Assembly (NCBI GenBank): GCA_030490835.1
Contig: CM059971.1
Span: 26,095,817-26,159,816 of the forward strand
Reading direction: 5' to 3'
DNA length: 64,000 bases
DNA from: Annona cherimola
Taxonomy: Eukaryota; Streptophyta; Magnoliopsida; Magnoliales; Annonaceae
The notes beneath the pieces were generated by a model that did no database searches, was not told the origin of the DNA, and saw only the letters and a list, made by a program, of their open reading frames with translations. A program made the translations under genes and the position numbers. Shown piece by piece: positions 12,201-23,040 of this stretch. Every line of letters begins with the position of its first letter. Position 1 is the first letter of the stretch.

Positions 12201-14627
12201 GCACACCTGCATGTGCATGTAGTTCGTTATAGATCAGCCTATATTTGTTCAACTTAAGGTTTGTGTGGGCCGCCTGGTTCACAGATCAACTGTCCTTCAT
12301 GTGCATGGTTGACTCGAGGAGACTATATATGAAATGTTGTCATCTTAGTGAAGTTTGTAAACTTAAGTTTATGTTTCTTATCATGTGGATGGAAAATGGA
12401 TTAGCAAAATCTTTGCATGCTCTTTTTTACCAAAACCCATTTTCCAACTCTCTTCGGAAGTGAAATTTTTTGAGTCTGTAACTTCTCAACTAGCAAGTAT
12501 AAGCCATACATAATGATGGTGATGGTGATGCAAGTTATCATTTTCATGATTTCATCAGGAACTTGAAGACGGAAATGTTCTCCTTCGATTAGCACACCTA
12601 TTTGAGGTTTTGCTTTTTCTCTCTTCCTGCTAGAGCAAATTGTAGTCATCTTTTATGTTGCTGCAAAACAATGTTTTTGTCTGTGCTGCCCTTTGGTTGC
12701 TTCGCAGCACACAACTGCCATGGATTCCTAATGAAATTGAATGTCATGGGTGGGACTTTTTTCTTTCTAAGAGAATTATTGATTTTGTGAATTCCTCCAT
12801 GCCAATGCTTAGGCAGAAGTCAACCATAAATTTGAGTATAGCAATAGTGGGTTGGATACATTATCATTTTTTTTTATTGGGTACCTAGCCACCCATAGCT
12901 GGCACTAGAAAGAAATTTGAAATGGCCTCAGTTCTGGCAATCTAGTCTAGCCTGCCCCTGACTAGCCTTGTTTAAATCTGTGAGACACGACATTTCAAAA
13001 TTCTGCCTTTAATCTATCTTTGAAATATTTTCTGTATCCTCGTTGTCTTCCAGAATGTTGCTGTCAGTAGTCTTATGCTGTAATCTGTTCTCTGTTGCTT
13101 GTGCTGAAATTGGACAGATGGGAGAGGATAAGAATCTTTCTGTGATGGCAAGAGTGGAACTTAAGAAGGTTTTCCCTACAAAGAAGGTGAGTTTAATGAA
13201 TCTAGATGACTGTTGCCTGAATGCCGAGAACTAGAGCCACTTCTTAAATATGATCTGATATATCAGACATACTACCATATTAATAATTATAAAAATAAAA
13301 AGCATGTGTTGTTCTCTTTTTTGGCATGTTGAATTTCTGCTTGGAGAGTAGAAAGCACTTGCATAGATCCTTCCAAGAATAGGACGGAACACCCATCCTC
13401 CCACCTATGTACATTATTCTGTAGATTAGTATGGGTTGGAACATTATAGACAAATTTTGGTTTACATTTGCATTTGCCAGCCATGAGAAAGCAAAAGGCA
13501 TCAATCATGAGTGGCATATATCTCCTATGGCATTTATTTATCAGCATCATCAAACTAAAAGGAAAATTTTATAAGACTATGTTTAAACCTGCTATATTTT
13601 ATGGGGCAGAATGTTGAGCAGTTAAAGAACAACTTATGCAAAAAATGAGCATAGTGGAAATGAGAATGTTAAGGTAGATGAGTGGTAAAATAAGAAAATA
13701 TAAAATTAGGAATGAAATAATTCGAAAATACTTAAAAGTGGAACCAAGCTAGGATAAAATGAGAGAAAATATATTAAGATGGTTTGGTCATGTTAAAGGA
13801 GGTCTGAAGTAACACCGGTTAGGAGAACGGAGTCTATCCAAGTAGAAAGTGATAGGGAAATGAGAGGAAGGCCCAAAAAAACATGCATGAAAGTAATTAA
13901 ATAAGATTTAAAAATATTATAAATTACAGAAAATTTAGTCTTAAATTGCAAAGAATGGCACAACAGAATCCATTCGGGCGACCCCACCTAGGTGGGAAAT
14001 GGCTTATGATGATGATGATGATGATCCTTTAAAGGACCACATAGAAGCCCTACATGGTATGGATCATCCATTATCCTTCAACATGCATAATGGTTGGGAA
14101 ATCCCATTTGGTATGATTTTATCTGGTTGTGTTTTAACATTGTTATAAAAAATCTCACCATTGTACATGCTTCGCGGAATTTCCATGAATGGCAGTGTGT
14201 TGAGCACAGTCACTGCTGATCTTATTACTTCATTTTCTACCCAATTTAATATCCATCAAGTCGACCATTTGCCAGATTGGCACCAGAACAAAATATAAGT
14301 TTCATGCAGAAACCCTCTTGATGCACTTAATGCAAATTTGGTCCGTCAATATGGGGCATTCTAGGCTTCTAGCAGACCACGTAATATTACTGTTCTTCTA
14401 TTCAGATAATGACAGTGACAGAGATGGGCTTGTCTGCCAATCAAGAGAGAGAGAAAATGTTAGAGAAGAGACTCGTATGGAAAGTGGAGGGATCGCCAGA
14501 TGAACAAGGCAGCGTCAGAGGGGGACCTGTGGATCCATCCAAGCTGGTGGTGGAGTTGGGACCCATGGAAATCCGCACCCTTGTTATCGCGTTTGATCAT
14601 ATCAAGATGTCAGTCCTTGAAAAGTGA
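235..14627 (+). CDS. alpha-mannosidase (GH38), 3' half, 15 exons
   Basis: Partial gene; its 5' exons lie left of the window. Exons (GT/AG borders, phases agree throughout): 235-454, 838-977 (832 is an alternative acceptor), 1577-1645, 1747-1806, 1917-1988, 3782-3829, 3981-4100, 7803-7868, 8449-8561, 8696-8780, 9863-9973, 10052-10147, 12559-12606, 13118-13186 and 14406-14627 (TGA). They encode 512 C-terminal residues. These match the C-terminal half of plant lysosomal-type alpha-mannosidases: SVEVGPGNLKL, GAYVFRPNGTFAIKS, HQQINPWI, FYTDSNGRDFIKR, PVAGNYYP, WRRTFGQEIYSPLLLAF and a final ELGPMEIRTLVIAF. The family removes terminal alpha-mannose from N-glycans in the vacuole or apoplast. The catalytic N-terminal domain with the nucleophilic Asp is outside the window. 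No frameshift or internal stop appears in any exon, so the gene looks functional. Three introns exceed 1.7 kb and hold transposon debris. Confidence 0.93.
4168..4447 (+). mobile_element. Tourist-like MITE (GGTGTGTTTGG family), intronic
   Basis: About 280 bp with inverted ends GGTGTGTTTGG and CAAACACACCCT. TCA lies at both borders. The interior (gataggggtaatga, gttagttgtgtgg, aaaagtaggatagttgta) recurs in at least seven other places in the window. The 3-bp T-A type target duplication and short TIRs fit PIF/Harbinger-related MITEs. It lies in the intron between exons 3981-4100 and 7803-7868. Confidence 0.75.
4751..5326. mobile_element. non-autonomous TIR element, GGTGCAACTTGG type, intronic
   Basis: The left end reads GGGGTGCAACTTGG and the right end reads CAAGTTGCGCCC, which are inverted repeats of each other. 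Inside are the GGGTTGGGTC-rich sub-terminal tracts (aacccaaaccc, ggttgggtcag) typical of a common plant MITE-like family. No coding sequence and no clean target duplication are visible. Related ends are at 18197-18849 and 60051-61478. Confidence 0.55.
5327..6520. other. intronic spacer, nothing recognised
   Basis: AT-rich mannosidase intron sequence with pyrimidine runs near 5790-6070. No coding similarity or repeat structure was recognised. Confidence 0.5.
6524..7510 (+). repeat. intronic tandem duplication, two unequal units
   Basis: Unit 1 spans about 6524-7199 and unit 2 about 7200-7510. Shared landmarks occur in the same order: gaaatgactctttnncaaataatt, aacttcttgaacattttaat, agcacaaatcagact, caccaagttctga and acagaatccngctca, then acagcattacancagagtaaaaga. 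Unit 1 has about 350 bp in the middle (roughly 6760-7110) that unit 2 lacks. That extra block contains ctttgataccaattg, reminiscent of the complement of an LTR-element primer-binding site, so it may be an insertion. Confidence 0.7.
9602..9727 (+). repeat. tandem duplication of about 65 bp in a mannosidase intron
   Basis: The blocks at about 9602-9665 and 9666-9727 both contain aacattgatnnttgtctnatgaaactgtt followed by atgaggcccatccc/ag. It lies in the intron upstream of exon 9863-9973 and has no apparent function. Confidence 0.6.
11790..12030 (+). mobile_element. RTE-clade LINE remnant (3' end of RT region), diverged
   Basis: A strongly decayed match to the C-terminal part of plant RTE LINE ORF. 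The tract tatgttgggcagtcaaagaac and the following agcaagactagaaagacgagaag align with the better copy at 13565-14024 and with the RTE motif read as WAVKxQ...RKD. Many stops are present. It is intronic in the mannosidase gene and in the same orientation. Confidence 0.6.
13565..14024 (+). mobile_element. RTE-clade LINE 3' end with (GAT)n tail
   Basis: The translation includes YGAECxAVKEQ, SIVEMRMLR, KIRNEIIRK, DKMRENILRWFGHVK and stops, which is the conserved C-terminal region downstream of the RTE reverse transcriptase. The 3' end reads accccacctaggtgggaaatggctta and is followed by repeated GAT. RTE elements typically end in such a motif plus a short-repeat tail rather than poly(A). It is 5'-truncated and intronic in the mannosidase gene. 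Confidence 0.85.
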
Positions 14628-15240
14628 AGTTGCCGGTACTATCCATGGGCTAATAGAGAAGATGTTTTCTTCTCATGTATGTATTCCATATTCCTTCTGG
14701 TCAAGTATCTAGAACATTTCTGCCTCTGGAAAAAAAAAATATAATAATAATCTAGAACATTTACTATTGATGCAATAGAATCTGTTTTTGCTCACGACTG
14801 TGTTCGAAGGATCAAAGAGCAGCAATGGGAAAACCAGGTGACATTTTCGACTTCTGTTCTACCATGATATGACTTGAAAATCAATAGAATCATTCACCAT
14901 GAACATCCTATATATTCAAGGTGCTGGTTTACCTGAACAAGTTCTGATGGTCGACTAGGCTTGATGATCTCAAAAAAATGTGTCAAAATTGTTCCATGTC
15001 CATACGAGCGGTTATATTGTGTGATCGGCCGATAGGCGGGACTAGAGATTTTAATGCATGTAGCACTGTAAAATGTTAATATGGGAATTAATATAATAAT
15101 TGTTGCAATTTCTCAACCCACTAGTGAGTTTTGAGATGGAATACTCAAAATGGGTATGAGATATTTGCTTGTAGAGAGATGACCCGATACAATTGGTTGT
15201 AAGTTATAATCGTTTGGTTTTTTATTTTTAACATCCAATC
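14628..15240 (+). other. mannosidase 3' UTR and downstream flank
   Basis: Non-coding sequence after the TGA. A run of aataataat at 14742-14752 could act in 3'-end formation, but no clear poly(A) site can be assigned. No further gene was seen. Confidence 0.4.
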
Positions 15241-15249
15241 CAGGCATTG

Positions 15250-15725
15250 TGTTTAAACTATTTATTTAGCTTATATACAAAAAAAATCAAGTGAATTGAA
15301 AACTTTTATAATTAATATTCTTAAAAAATATAATAGCCTCATGCATGTACACTTGTTGTGGAGTATTTACAACTTTAAATAAGATTTTTTGCGTCGTGAG
15401 TGTTAATGAAGCAAAATGTGATCGATGCCGTGGATTTAAGAAAAATGTTAATAAATCAAGAAAAAAAGGTTGTATTGGAGACTCTCTCTCTATCAACTCC
15501 CATTTTAAATTTTTTTCCCAAGGATCTAAATCTTCCCTTGTGTTTAAAATTATCAATCTAGCTTATGTATTAAAAATCAAATGAATTGGAAACTTCTACA
15601 ATTAACATTATTTAAACTATAGCTCTAAACATTATGGTTTCTATAGAAATTTAATTAACATGATTCTTCATCTCACATAAGTATCAATAGAGAAAAATAT
15701 GATGTGTGGCTTAGATTTGATATTG
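15250..15725 (+). repeat. tandem duplication, unit about 290 bp, second copy truncated
   Basis: tgtgtttaaa, tagcttatnta, aaatcaantgaattgnaaactt and ataattaa at 15250-15320 recur at 15540-15610. The following blocks (gtgttaatgaagcaaaatgtgat and agtatcaatagagaaaaatatgat) are also related. It is non-coding. Confidence 0.55.
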
Positions 15726-15740
15726 AAATATATATATATA

Positions 15741-16478
15741 TAGGGAACCGATCCTGTGCAGTCCGCTGTAAAATGGACTCTACACATATTAGATTGTAAT
15801 GAAACTTTATACACTCATTTATCCATATATAAATCATACTTTAGACGGTTTAGATGTTGAAAAAACCACTTTAAACTTGATATTTACATTAAACTATTTT
15901 ATTACGTTGATTTTGCACCATTTTAAGATGGAGACTACACATATGTTGGATTTGGATGAAAATTGGTATGGTAATAAAGTGAACAATTATAAATACAATT
16001 GGTGGGGTGGATTTATGGGAAATGATCAGGTGGGGCTCATAGTGCATGGACTGCACGGTGCAGTCGCATGCACTGGATCATTTCCCATATATATATATAT
16101 ATATATATGGGATATATATATATATAGGAAAATGTTCCAATGCATGCGACTACATGGTGCAGTCCATACACTGTGAGCCTCATGTGATCATGAATGGAAC
16201 ATCCACCCCACACATTGTATTTAGTATTGTTCACTTTATGGGCATACTAATTTTCATCTAAACAAGTGTGTGATCTCATCTTAAAATGGTACAAAATCAA
16301 TGTGATAAAATAATTTAATATAAATATTAAGTTTAAAGTGATATTTTCAACATCTTAACTATCTAAAATATGATTTTTATATGGATAAATAATTGTATGA
16401 AGTTTTGTTGCAATTTAATATGTGTAGCGCCCATTTTAGTGGACTTCACAGGAATGGGTCTCATATATGGGAAAATGT
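15741..16478. repeat. large inverted repeat from two head-to-head MITE copies
   Basis: Left arm 15741-16089 and right arm 16127-16478 are copies of one MITE in opposite orientation around an (AT)n centre at 16090-16126. Mirror landmarks are gcagtccgctgtaaaatgga versus ccattttagtggacttcac at the outside, and ggtgcagtcgcatgca versus tgcatgcgactacatggtgc at the centre. A third, truncated start follows at about 16469-16508. A transcript would fold into a hairpin with arms of about 350 bp. Confidence 0.75.
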
Positions 16479-16507
16479 TACAATGTATGCGACAGCATGG
16501 TGCAGTG

Positions 16508-16565
16508 CATGTGTGTGTGTGTGTGCGCGTGTGCGTGTGTGTGTGTATATATATATATATGTATA
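16508..16565. repeat. compound (TG)n(TA)n microsatellite
   Basis: Alternating TG with two CG interruptions passes into TA repeats. It directly follows a truncated MITE end. Confidence 0.9.
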
Positions 16566-16625
16566 TGGGTAAAAAATCAGTTGTATATGAGAATTGCTCA
16601 CATATATTTATGTATGTATTCGTAG

Positions 16626-16975
16626 AGCACTGATCTAGTGCACTCGAGTGCAAAAATTTATTTTTTATATTTTTTTGAATTTTTTTTATGCAAGTGTTAA
16701 TCTTGGTTTATTTAGCACATATATCAATTTCTACCATTTTTTGATATTTTTAGATTTTTGTAGATTTTTTTTAGATTTTTTCGAATTACGAAACTGCCTT
16801 TGATTTTAAAAAATCCAAAAAAATATTTAAAGTCTTTGAATTTAGTAAAACTTAATATACATGTTAAATATACTTAGATAAAAGTTGTATAAAAAAAATA
16901 AAGAAAAAATAAAGAAAAAATTGGTTAAATACACCGTGTTTGTATTGAAAGTAAGTGCACCCAAGTGTATTAAAA
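16626..16975. mobile_element. AT-rich MITE, GTGCACTCGAGTGCA-ended family
   Basis: It starts near ctagtgcactcgagtgcaaaa and ends near gtaagtgcacccaagtgta. The interior tract aaaacttaatatacatgttaaatatacttagat is shared with 35349-35615, 48756-48990 and 62640-62790. There is no coding capacity. Target duplications are not clear. Confidence 0.5.
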
Positions 16976-17389
16976 AATATCCCATATTTGTGATAACAAA
17001 CATTGGATATTTAAAATCATGACCATAAATTGGCTTAATTTTTATTCCTAAACTGTATTTCTAAACATATGAAATTAGGACAAATATGAACGCCATCGAT
17101 AAGCATAATCCATTTTAGCAGATGCGCTACACAGTATTAAACCAAAATAGGACGTCATTTGCTGTCAACACGTTAGAAAATAAACGCTAATATCATACTG
17201 TGACATCGGATGTATGAGGATGTTAGTAACAAACTAAAATGTCGATGAGATGTGGAATTATGTGACATCAGTCATCAAATACAAGGATATGATCTCTGCT
17301 AAAATGTAAATAAAATAAAAAATTTCATATATGTGTTCAAGAAGAAATAAAACTTTTAAAAAAAAAATTTTAGCGCGAAGTTTTGGAAA

Positions 17390-17565
17390 CGTAAAAAAAT
17401 GATGTGATATGATAGGGATTATAATGAAGAGTAAAGATAATAAAGTTAAATATGTTAGATGTATTAGTAGTGTAGAAATGATTAAAAAGTAAAGTAGTTT
17501 ACATACTAAGAAGTGAAAAAATATTTAAAAATAGGATAATTATGGAAAATGAAAAGTTTTAGTTT
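17390..17565 (+). mobile_element. Tourist-like MITE fragment
   Basis: Contains atgatgtgatatgataggga, gtgtagaaatgattaaaaagta and gaaaagttttagtttga in the order of the full-length copies. Both termini are degraded. Confidence 0.6.
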
Positions 17566-18196
17566 GATCAATGACGCCGATATGATCAATGACAAAAACA
17601 TTTCGAGAAGCATAATCATTAATACAATGTGACAGAGTTGCCACCAACCAAATTGAACGGTTAGTCCCGTTGTAAAGCACCGTTCTCGTAAAAAAAAATA
17701 ATAATAACAAAGTATGGCTAAATTTTCACCTTTTGATTGCCAGAGCCTAAAACTAAAATGTAAACTTTGACGAAAGTTCAGAGGATTGGGTTGCGTTATT
17801 TTATCGATGCAGCTGGTGGCAGATTTGAACCCATGCATCTGCCTTCGATCATTTGCTTCTGAGATTGTTTCCATATGAGAAAGAGGCAAGGGGAAAGGGG
17901 TCGCCCTGCACGAGACTTCTGCTGGAGCTGAAGAACTCTACTTTAAAACCATTTAAGTCAATGTGGGTATCTAACAGATTTCAAGCAACACATCACCCCG
18001 GTCAAAATTCATTTTCTGCATCATTTAACTCTAATAATCTCATTTATCCCAGTTATCAGCTTTCGATATGTTCAATTTGACGGGGACATCCTCTTGCTTC
18101 CCTTCTTTCGGCTTTTGAGGGCGTGACGTGTCTGATATGCAATCAACATATTATTGCTTTTATACTGTATGTAAACTGTTCTTGACTGTTAAAACA
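17566..18196. other. intergenic, nothing recognised
   Basis: Modestly GC-richer at 17800-18060. No domain or repeat was recognised in any frame. Confidence 0.4.
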
Positions 18197-18849
18197 GGGA
18201 TGCAGGGTTGGTTCGGTTCGTGTATTCGTACCTTTTAAACAGGGTTGATTTCTACTTAACTCTAACCTACCTATTACCCATAGAGTCGGTTTCGGTTACC
18301 GTTCTAAATTGGTTGCTACGATAACTCATAACGACATGTGAAAAAAAAATTTGTTATTTTAAATAATATAAAATAATACTTATTTACATTTTAGACTTTA
18401 CAGTTTATAATTAATTTCATTTTGTTGTCATTTACATATATTTCCACTTTCTTTGAAGCCACATTATCTATATTAATAATCACATTAGTATCATCATTCG
18501 CATTCATGTTATGATCATTCATCGTTACAAATATAAATCCTATAGAATCTATTAAAAAAATAAATAAGAAAATCAAACCAACAATAATTTATTGGTGAAT
18601 GGCGGATAGAAACTATCATGTATTCATTCATCTATATATATAGCTATTTACATATTAGGGTACTGATGTGGGTACTCATCTAGATCGGTTCTGAGAATCC
18701 AACGTGTGTACCCTAACCTTACCTTATTTAAGAGATTGGGTAATGATTTCTACCCTTCCCGTACACATGGGTAAAATTTTATATTATACCCTACCCAATT
18801 TAGGGTCGGGTCGATAGGTATCCATAGGTATCCTACCCAAGTTGCACCC
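18197..18849. mobile_element. non-autonomous TIR element, GGTGCAACTTGGG type
   Basis: The left end reads GGGATGCAGGGTTGG and the right end reads CCCAAGTTGCACCC. Sub-terminal GGTTCGG/GGGTCGGGT tracts lie inside both ends, as in the elements at 4751-5326 and 60051-61478. There is no open transposase frame. Confidence 0.5.
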
Positions 18850-19187
18850 ATAATTTTTAGGCTTTTAATAAGCTGATATGGGTTGGACGCTAACTCTACT
18901 CCATTTAAAAAAAATATCTTGACTTTAATTCATTTACAGCTCATCTATAAAACCTAAAGTTCAATCCTAATTCAAATAACATACACAGGTAAAGTCTTCG
19001 GCTATTAACGCACTAGTAAAATAGGTTGAAAATGAGTTGAATAATGAAATATTTAAAATATAGTTATAAACAAACAATAAATATTTCCAATACTGGTAAT
19101 TAATTTGAATTTAAAAGATAAATTTTAAATTTTAATTTAATTAAAAAGTTGATTCTATTATTTATAATATTATGCATAATTTATAAA

Positions 19188-19437
19188 GGGTGTGTTTGGA
19201 AAGTGATAAAGTTTTTGTATAAAAAGTTTTTGAATTAGAATAAAATGATGTAATATGATAGAGATAATGATAAAAAGTAAAGAAAATAATGTTAAGATAG
19301 ATAAGTTAGTTGTGTAAAAATGATTGAAAAGTAAGGTAGTTATATAGAAAAATGTGAAGAAATGATTAAAAAAATAGAAAGCTACGGAGATAGAAAAGTT
19401 TTAGTTCGATATTTTTCTGTTATTGCCAACCACACCG
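19188..19437 (+). mobile_element. Tourist-like MITE
   Basis: It starts GGGTGTGTTTGG and ends CCAACCACACCG, with AAA on each side. The interior matches the family (gataatgataaaaagtaaag, gttagttgtgta, tagttatatagaaaaatgtgaaga). Confidence 0.7.
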
Positions 19438-20094
19438 AAAATAAGCATCGATAAAAATGTTAGCTCTATTAGTTTATGAGTTACAAATGGAGTATAGAAG
19501 TTGAACTGTTGGGTTGATGAATTAGATAAATTCAAACCGTAACCACTCTATTTATTTAGATGGGTTAATTAAGTCATATAAAGGAGTTGGTGAGTTGAAA
19601 AACCTCAATCCTAATGTACTTAAAATCAGATTCAGTTAGACGGCTTATAGGTTGATCCTAACTTGGTTACACCCTTAGCTTTGTGTTAGAATTTTGCATT
19701 TCACTCCCTATCTTCTGTGAATGGCCTTTCCTGCAACTCTCATAATTGATGCGTCCATTTTTAAAAAATTCTTCAGATAGTTATGCAAAACCATGGTTTC
19801 TTCTGTTTTGGTAACTCTGGTGAGTCAACTCCAAATAATCATGACCCTTCATGAGATCGGTGGGGAGTGATGTCTTGTGGCAGCACTTTATGAGTGATCT
19901 TGCCTGTTCACCTGCTAGAGCTGATGTGATCTCTCTTGTAAAAAACTATGGATCATCTATTTTTACTCTGTTTAGGCCATTTAATGATGAATTCTTCTGT
20001 TGATTTTCGACGCACCCAACTATCAACGAAAGGAGGGTGCTGACAGCCAATACCTGGTACAAGTTTCTGTACTGTCCACATGGTTTCAACAAGT

Positions 20095-20386
20095 AATTTT
20101 TATGCATTTTTTATTAATCCGGAGCACTTGGCTGTAGATGTCTTCGGGCAACAGATTATTTCCAAATGCTCATAACCCGGATGAATCAAAAGGTGACGTC
20201 TACAGATTAGAGAGTTTTTGAATGAGAGGAGAGGAAACATGATCATAGCATTGGGTGTTCAATTTACCATTGAGAATGATCCGAATGATTCAAAACTGTT
20301 TTGGGCTGGACAGCATAACTCAATTTCCAAACAGCAAGCACACATTCCTGACTTGGAAATGGTCTGCCGCAATTCTCAGTGAAAAA
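20095..20386 (+). repeat. segmental duplication copy A, part 1
   Basis: Homologous to about 26893-27255: shared cattttttattaatcnggnncacttgg, cagattatttccaaat, aggagaggaaacatgatc and aacagcaagcacacattcctg, with the tract ending cagtgaaaaa. It is interrupted at 20387 by a copia LTR. The homology resumes at about 24771. Confidence 0.8.
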
Positions 20387-20762
20387 TGTTGGAGAACGAA
20401 GGATTCCTTACATACCTTATTTAGCATAAGTGGAAGTGGAAGGATTGGAAGGTTGCATCTCAAGCTTCACTGCTTGCTTAGATTGGAATCACAAGATTGA
20501 AAATCAACTATACTACTATGACCTAAATGTCACTATTCTCAAAAGAGTTTAGGAGAACTCTTTAGGAATTTCTTCCATCTACTTTGATACATGTTTCTAC
20601 CAAAAACCTCACACATATTTATAACTGCCCTGTAAAGAATACGCAAGAGCTATTACACTATAGGTATGTTTATATATTCTCTGTATCCAAGTGGGACTGT
20701 GTTTCATAGTATAGGGAAGATACCTATTATGGGCGTACTCGTATTCTAATATGATTCCAACA
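20387..20762 (-). repeat. copia 3' LTR, 376 bp
   Basis: The + strand starts TGTTGGAGAACG and ends GATTCCAACA, perfect TGTTGG/CCAACA inverted ends. On the minus strand the LTR begins directly after a polypurine tract GAGTGGGAGA (20763-20772), which fixes the orientation. A left border at 20387 agrees with where homology to duplication copy B stops. Confidence 0.8.
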
Positions 20763-22559
20763 TCTCCCACTCGCATATAATGAGTTTTCAACTAATCTCT
20801 CTTGTAATATTATTCACATTAGCAAATATGTTGTGTAACCTGCAAGTATTTGGGAGCATAAGGCAATGTACCTATTAGCGATAATATAGCAACTGCAATC
20901 CAAATAAAAATGTGTATATACACATATGTCTTGCTATACCTCAGGCTCATTTTGTAACAATAATCTAAGTATACAAAATCTCTCACAAGGCTATACTTGA
21001 CTTTTTCTCTCATTGCATTTTAATCATAATTATGTCCACTAATCACATAAATTAACCATATAAATGGGCATAACCAGTTGATCAATAAATATGAGCAAGT
21101 GATATAATCAAAATGATTGTCCTCTTGCACATATATATCCCTTAATAAACGAACTGATTTCTTAGATATGTCTTATAAAGTCGCATCACTCATAACTTGT
21201 AAGTAACATGCTAAGGTAGCAACATTATAATATGACATAAATTTGAAGCTATTATAACTTTAAGGGCTCTCATAGTGAGGAAGTATGGATTATCCAAATC
21301 AAAAGAATTCGACTTACTTCCTTTATAGGTCGCTAAGCAAACGTGACATGAAACATGTGCAATGGTGAACAAACTTCTAATTTACAAAGAGCGTATTTCA
21401 TTAACTCTTCAACACCATACAGACTTTTATTTAGTCTCTACTAAATGTCTGACCTGAGTTCTCAAAGTACTCGCCCTCTTTAGGTGCCAACTAAGATCTC
21501 ATGTCATGTTTTAAGAAAGTCTAATGGGACATGGAGCTCTCACTGCAGTCAGATCTAATAAAATATAATCTTATCTTAATTCTCTTATCAAGGCGACAAT
21601 CATCTTAAGTCCCACGCTTACATAGAATATATATCTTACCTAATTTGTCTCGTCTATGCATGTTCTCAGAATATCAAAGATGATTACCCACAAAAGAGGG
21701 TCAATTTCTGACTTTGCTAACATACTTCGGATCAAATATTTCTCATTTATTCAATGATGCTAGTATCAATATCACAAATTAACACAATTTAGCTTTCAAA
21801 TTAAGTTATCTCTTGATCTTTATAAGATGACGTCATTTGTTTCGCAATGATATGCAACTTAATACTAATCTTTACACCCACATTTTAATATCAATCAACA
21901 TTAGCATAACTCTAGCATAACTCTACTTGCTTTGTCAAATAGTTTCCTTATTGCTTTTCCTGACTGTATAATTTTCACAAAAGAATAGATTAATTTTAGA
22001 GAGTGAACTCAGAATCCTTGCTTTAGCTACCCAATTTATTCTTTCTTATCCAATGTACCTAGAATGCTTGCTTTTGCTACCCGATTTATTCTTTCTTATC
22101 CAATGTGACCCAATCTAGCATATCATACATTCGTATTTACAAAAGCATTAAAAGATTTAGTATAAGAAAAAAGCAATCATCATGTGATACAAATCTATTG
22201 CCTTCAATATTTATAACTATGAAATCATCCATCAACAATTTAGAATCAAATAATTTATTCCCAAATGTACGTTAGTATAATTATCATAAAAAAACCCTAA
22301 GTTCAGTAAAGAAAAAACAAAGATCAAGTTTCACCAAATGTTTAGTGTGTAAAAGACATCATGCAGGATTAAGGCTTTGCCATCACACAACTCTAATTTG
22401 CAAATTCTAATCCTTTAGCTCCCACTTTGGAGTTTTTTTCCACATATTTGTTTTGTTCTTGTAGGAATCCAACAATATTCTATAAAAGCTCCTCAATCAT
22501 TAACTACATGATCTACCATTTCTGAGTCTATAATCTACAAAGGATAAGATTCTTTGAGC

Positions 22560-23035
22560 ATTATTAAGCTACTTACAGAGGTAGAAGTAGGAATAACATT
22601 AGGTAATATCTTCTTTATCTTTGTAATTGCTAACAAAGTGGCCAAACTTGCTATAGTTATAGCTCCTGATCTTGTTAATGTACTTCTTTCCTCCATGCTT
22701 ATCTCGCTTGCGCTGAATTTTCTTAGTCATTGTGGGCCCTGATTGTCATCTTTCCTTTTAAAGAACTCTTGATTCTTCTCATGCTTAAAAACCCAAAGTT
22801 CCGCATGAACCGAAATTAACCTCATATACTTAGTTGGAAGAGGATTTTGTGACCTCTAGGTGCTCAATCTTTAGATTCAACTAACATAAAATATTCTCAA
22901 AAGGTTTGATATTTTCATTGTATGCCATGTTGATTTTTATATATTTTTAGTTATTATTGAGAGACCTTATTATAGTTTGTATCTTCTGCTTAACTGTGAG
23001 AGCGTGTCCAATTGACCTAAACTCTTGAATCTTGC
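22560..23035 (-). pseudogene. copia gag pseudogene, C-terminal half
   Basis: Minus-strand translation gives KIQEFRSIGHALTVKQK, TIIRSL, NMAYNENIKPFENI and later a zinc-knuckle relic YNYSKFGHFVSNY, all in the order of copia Gag. Several stops are present. The three knuckle cysteines are replaced (Tyr or Ser), so nucleic-acid binding would be lost. The N-terminal half is beyond the insertion at 23041-24349. Confidence 0.8.
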
Positions 23036-23040
23036 TCATA

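Noticed and set aside
17506..17889. 127-residue minus-strand frame
   Set aside because: It overlaps a recognisable MITE fragment, and no domain was recognised.
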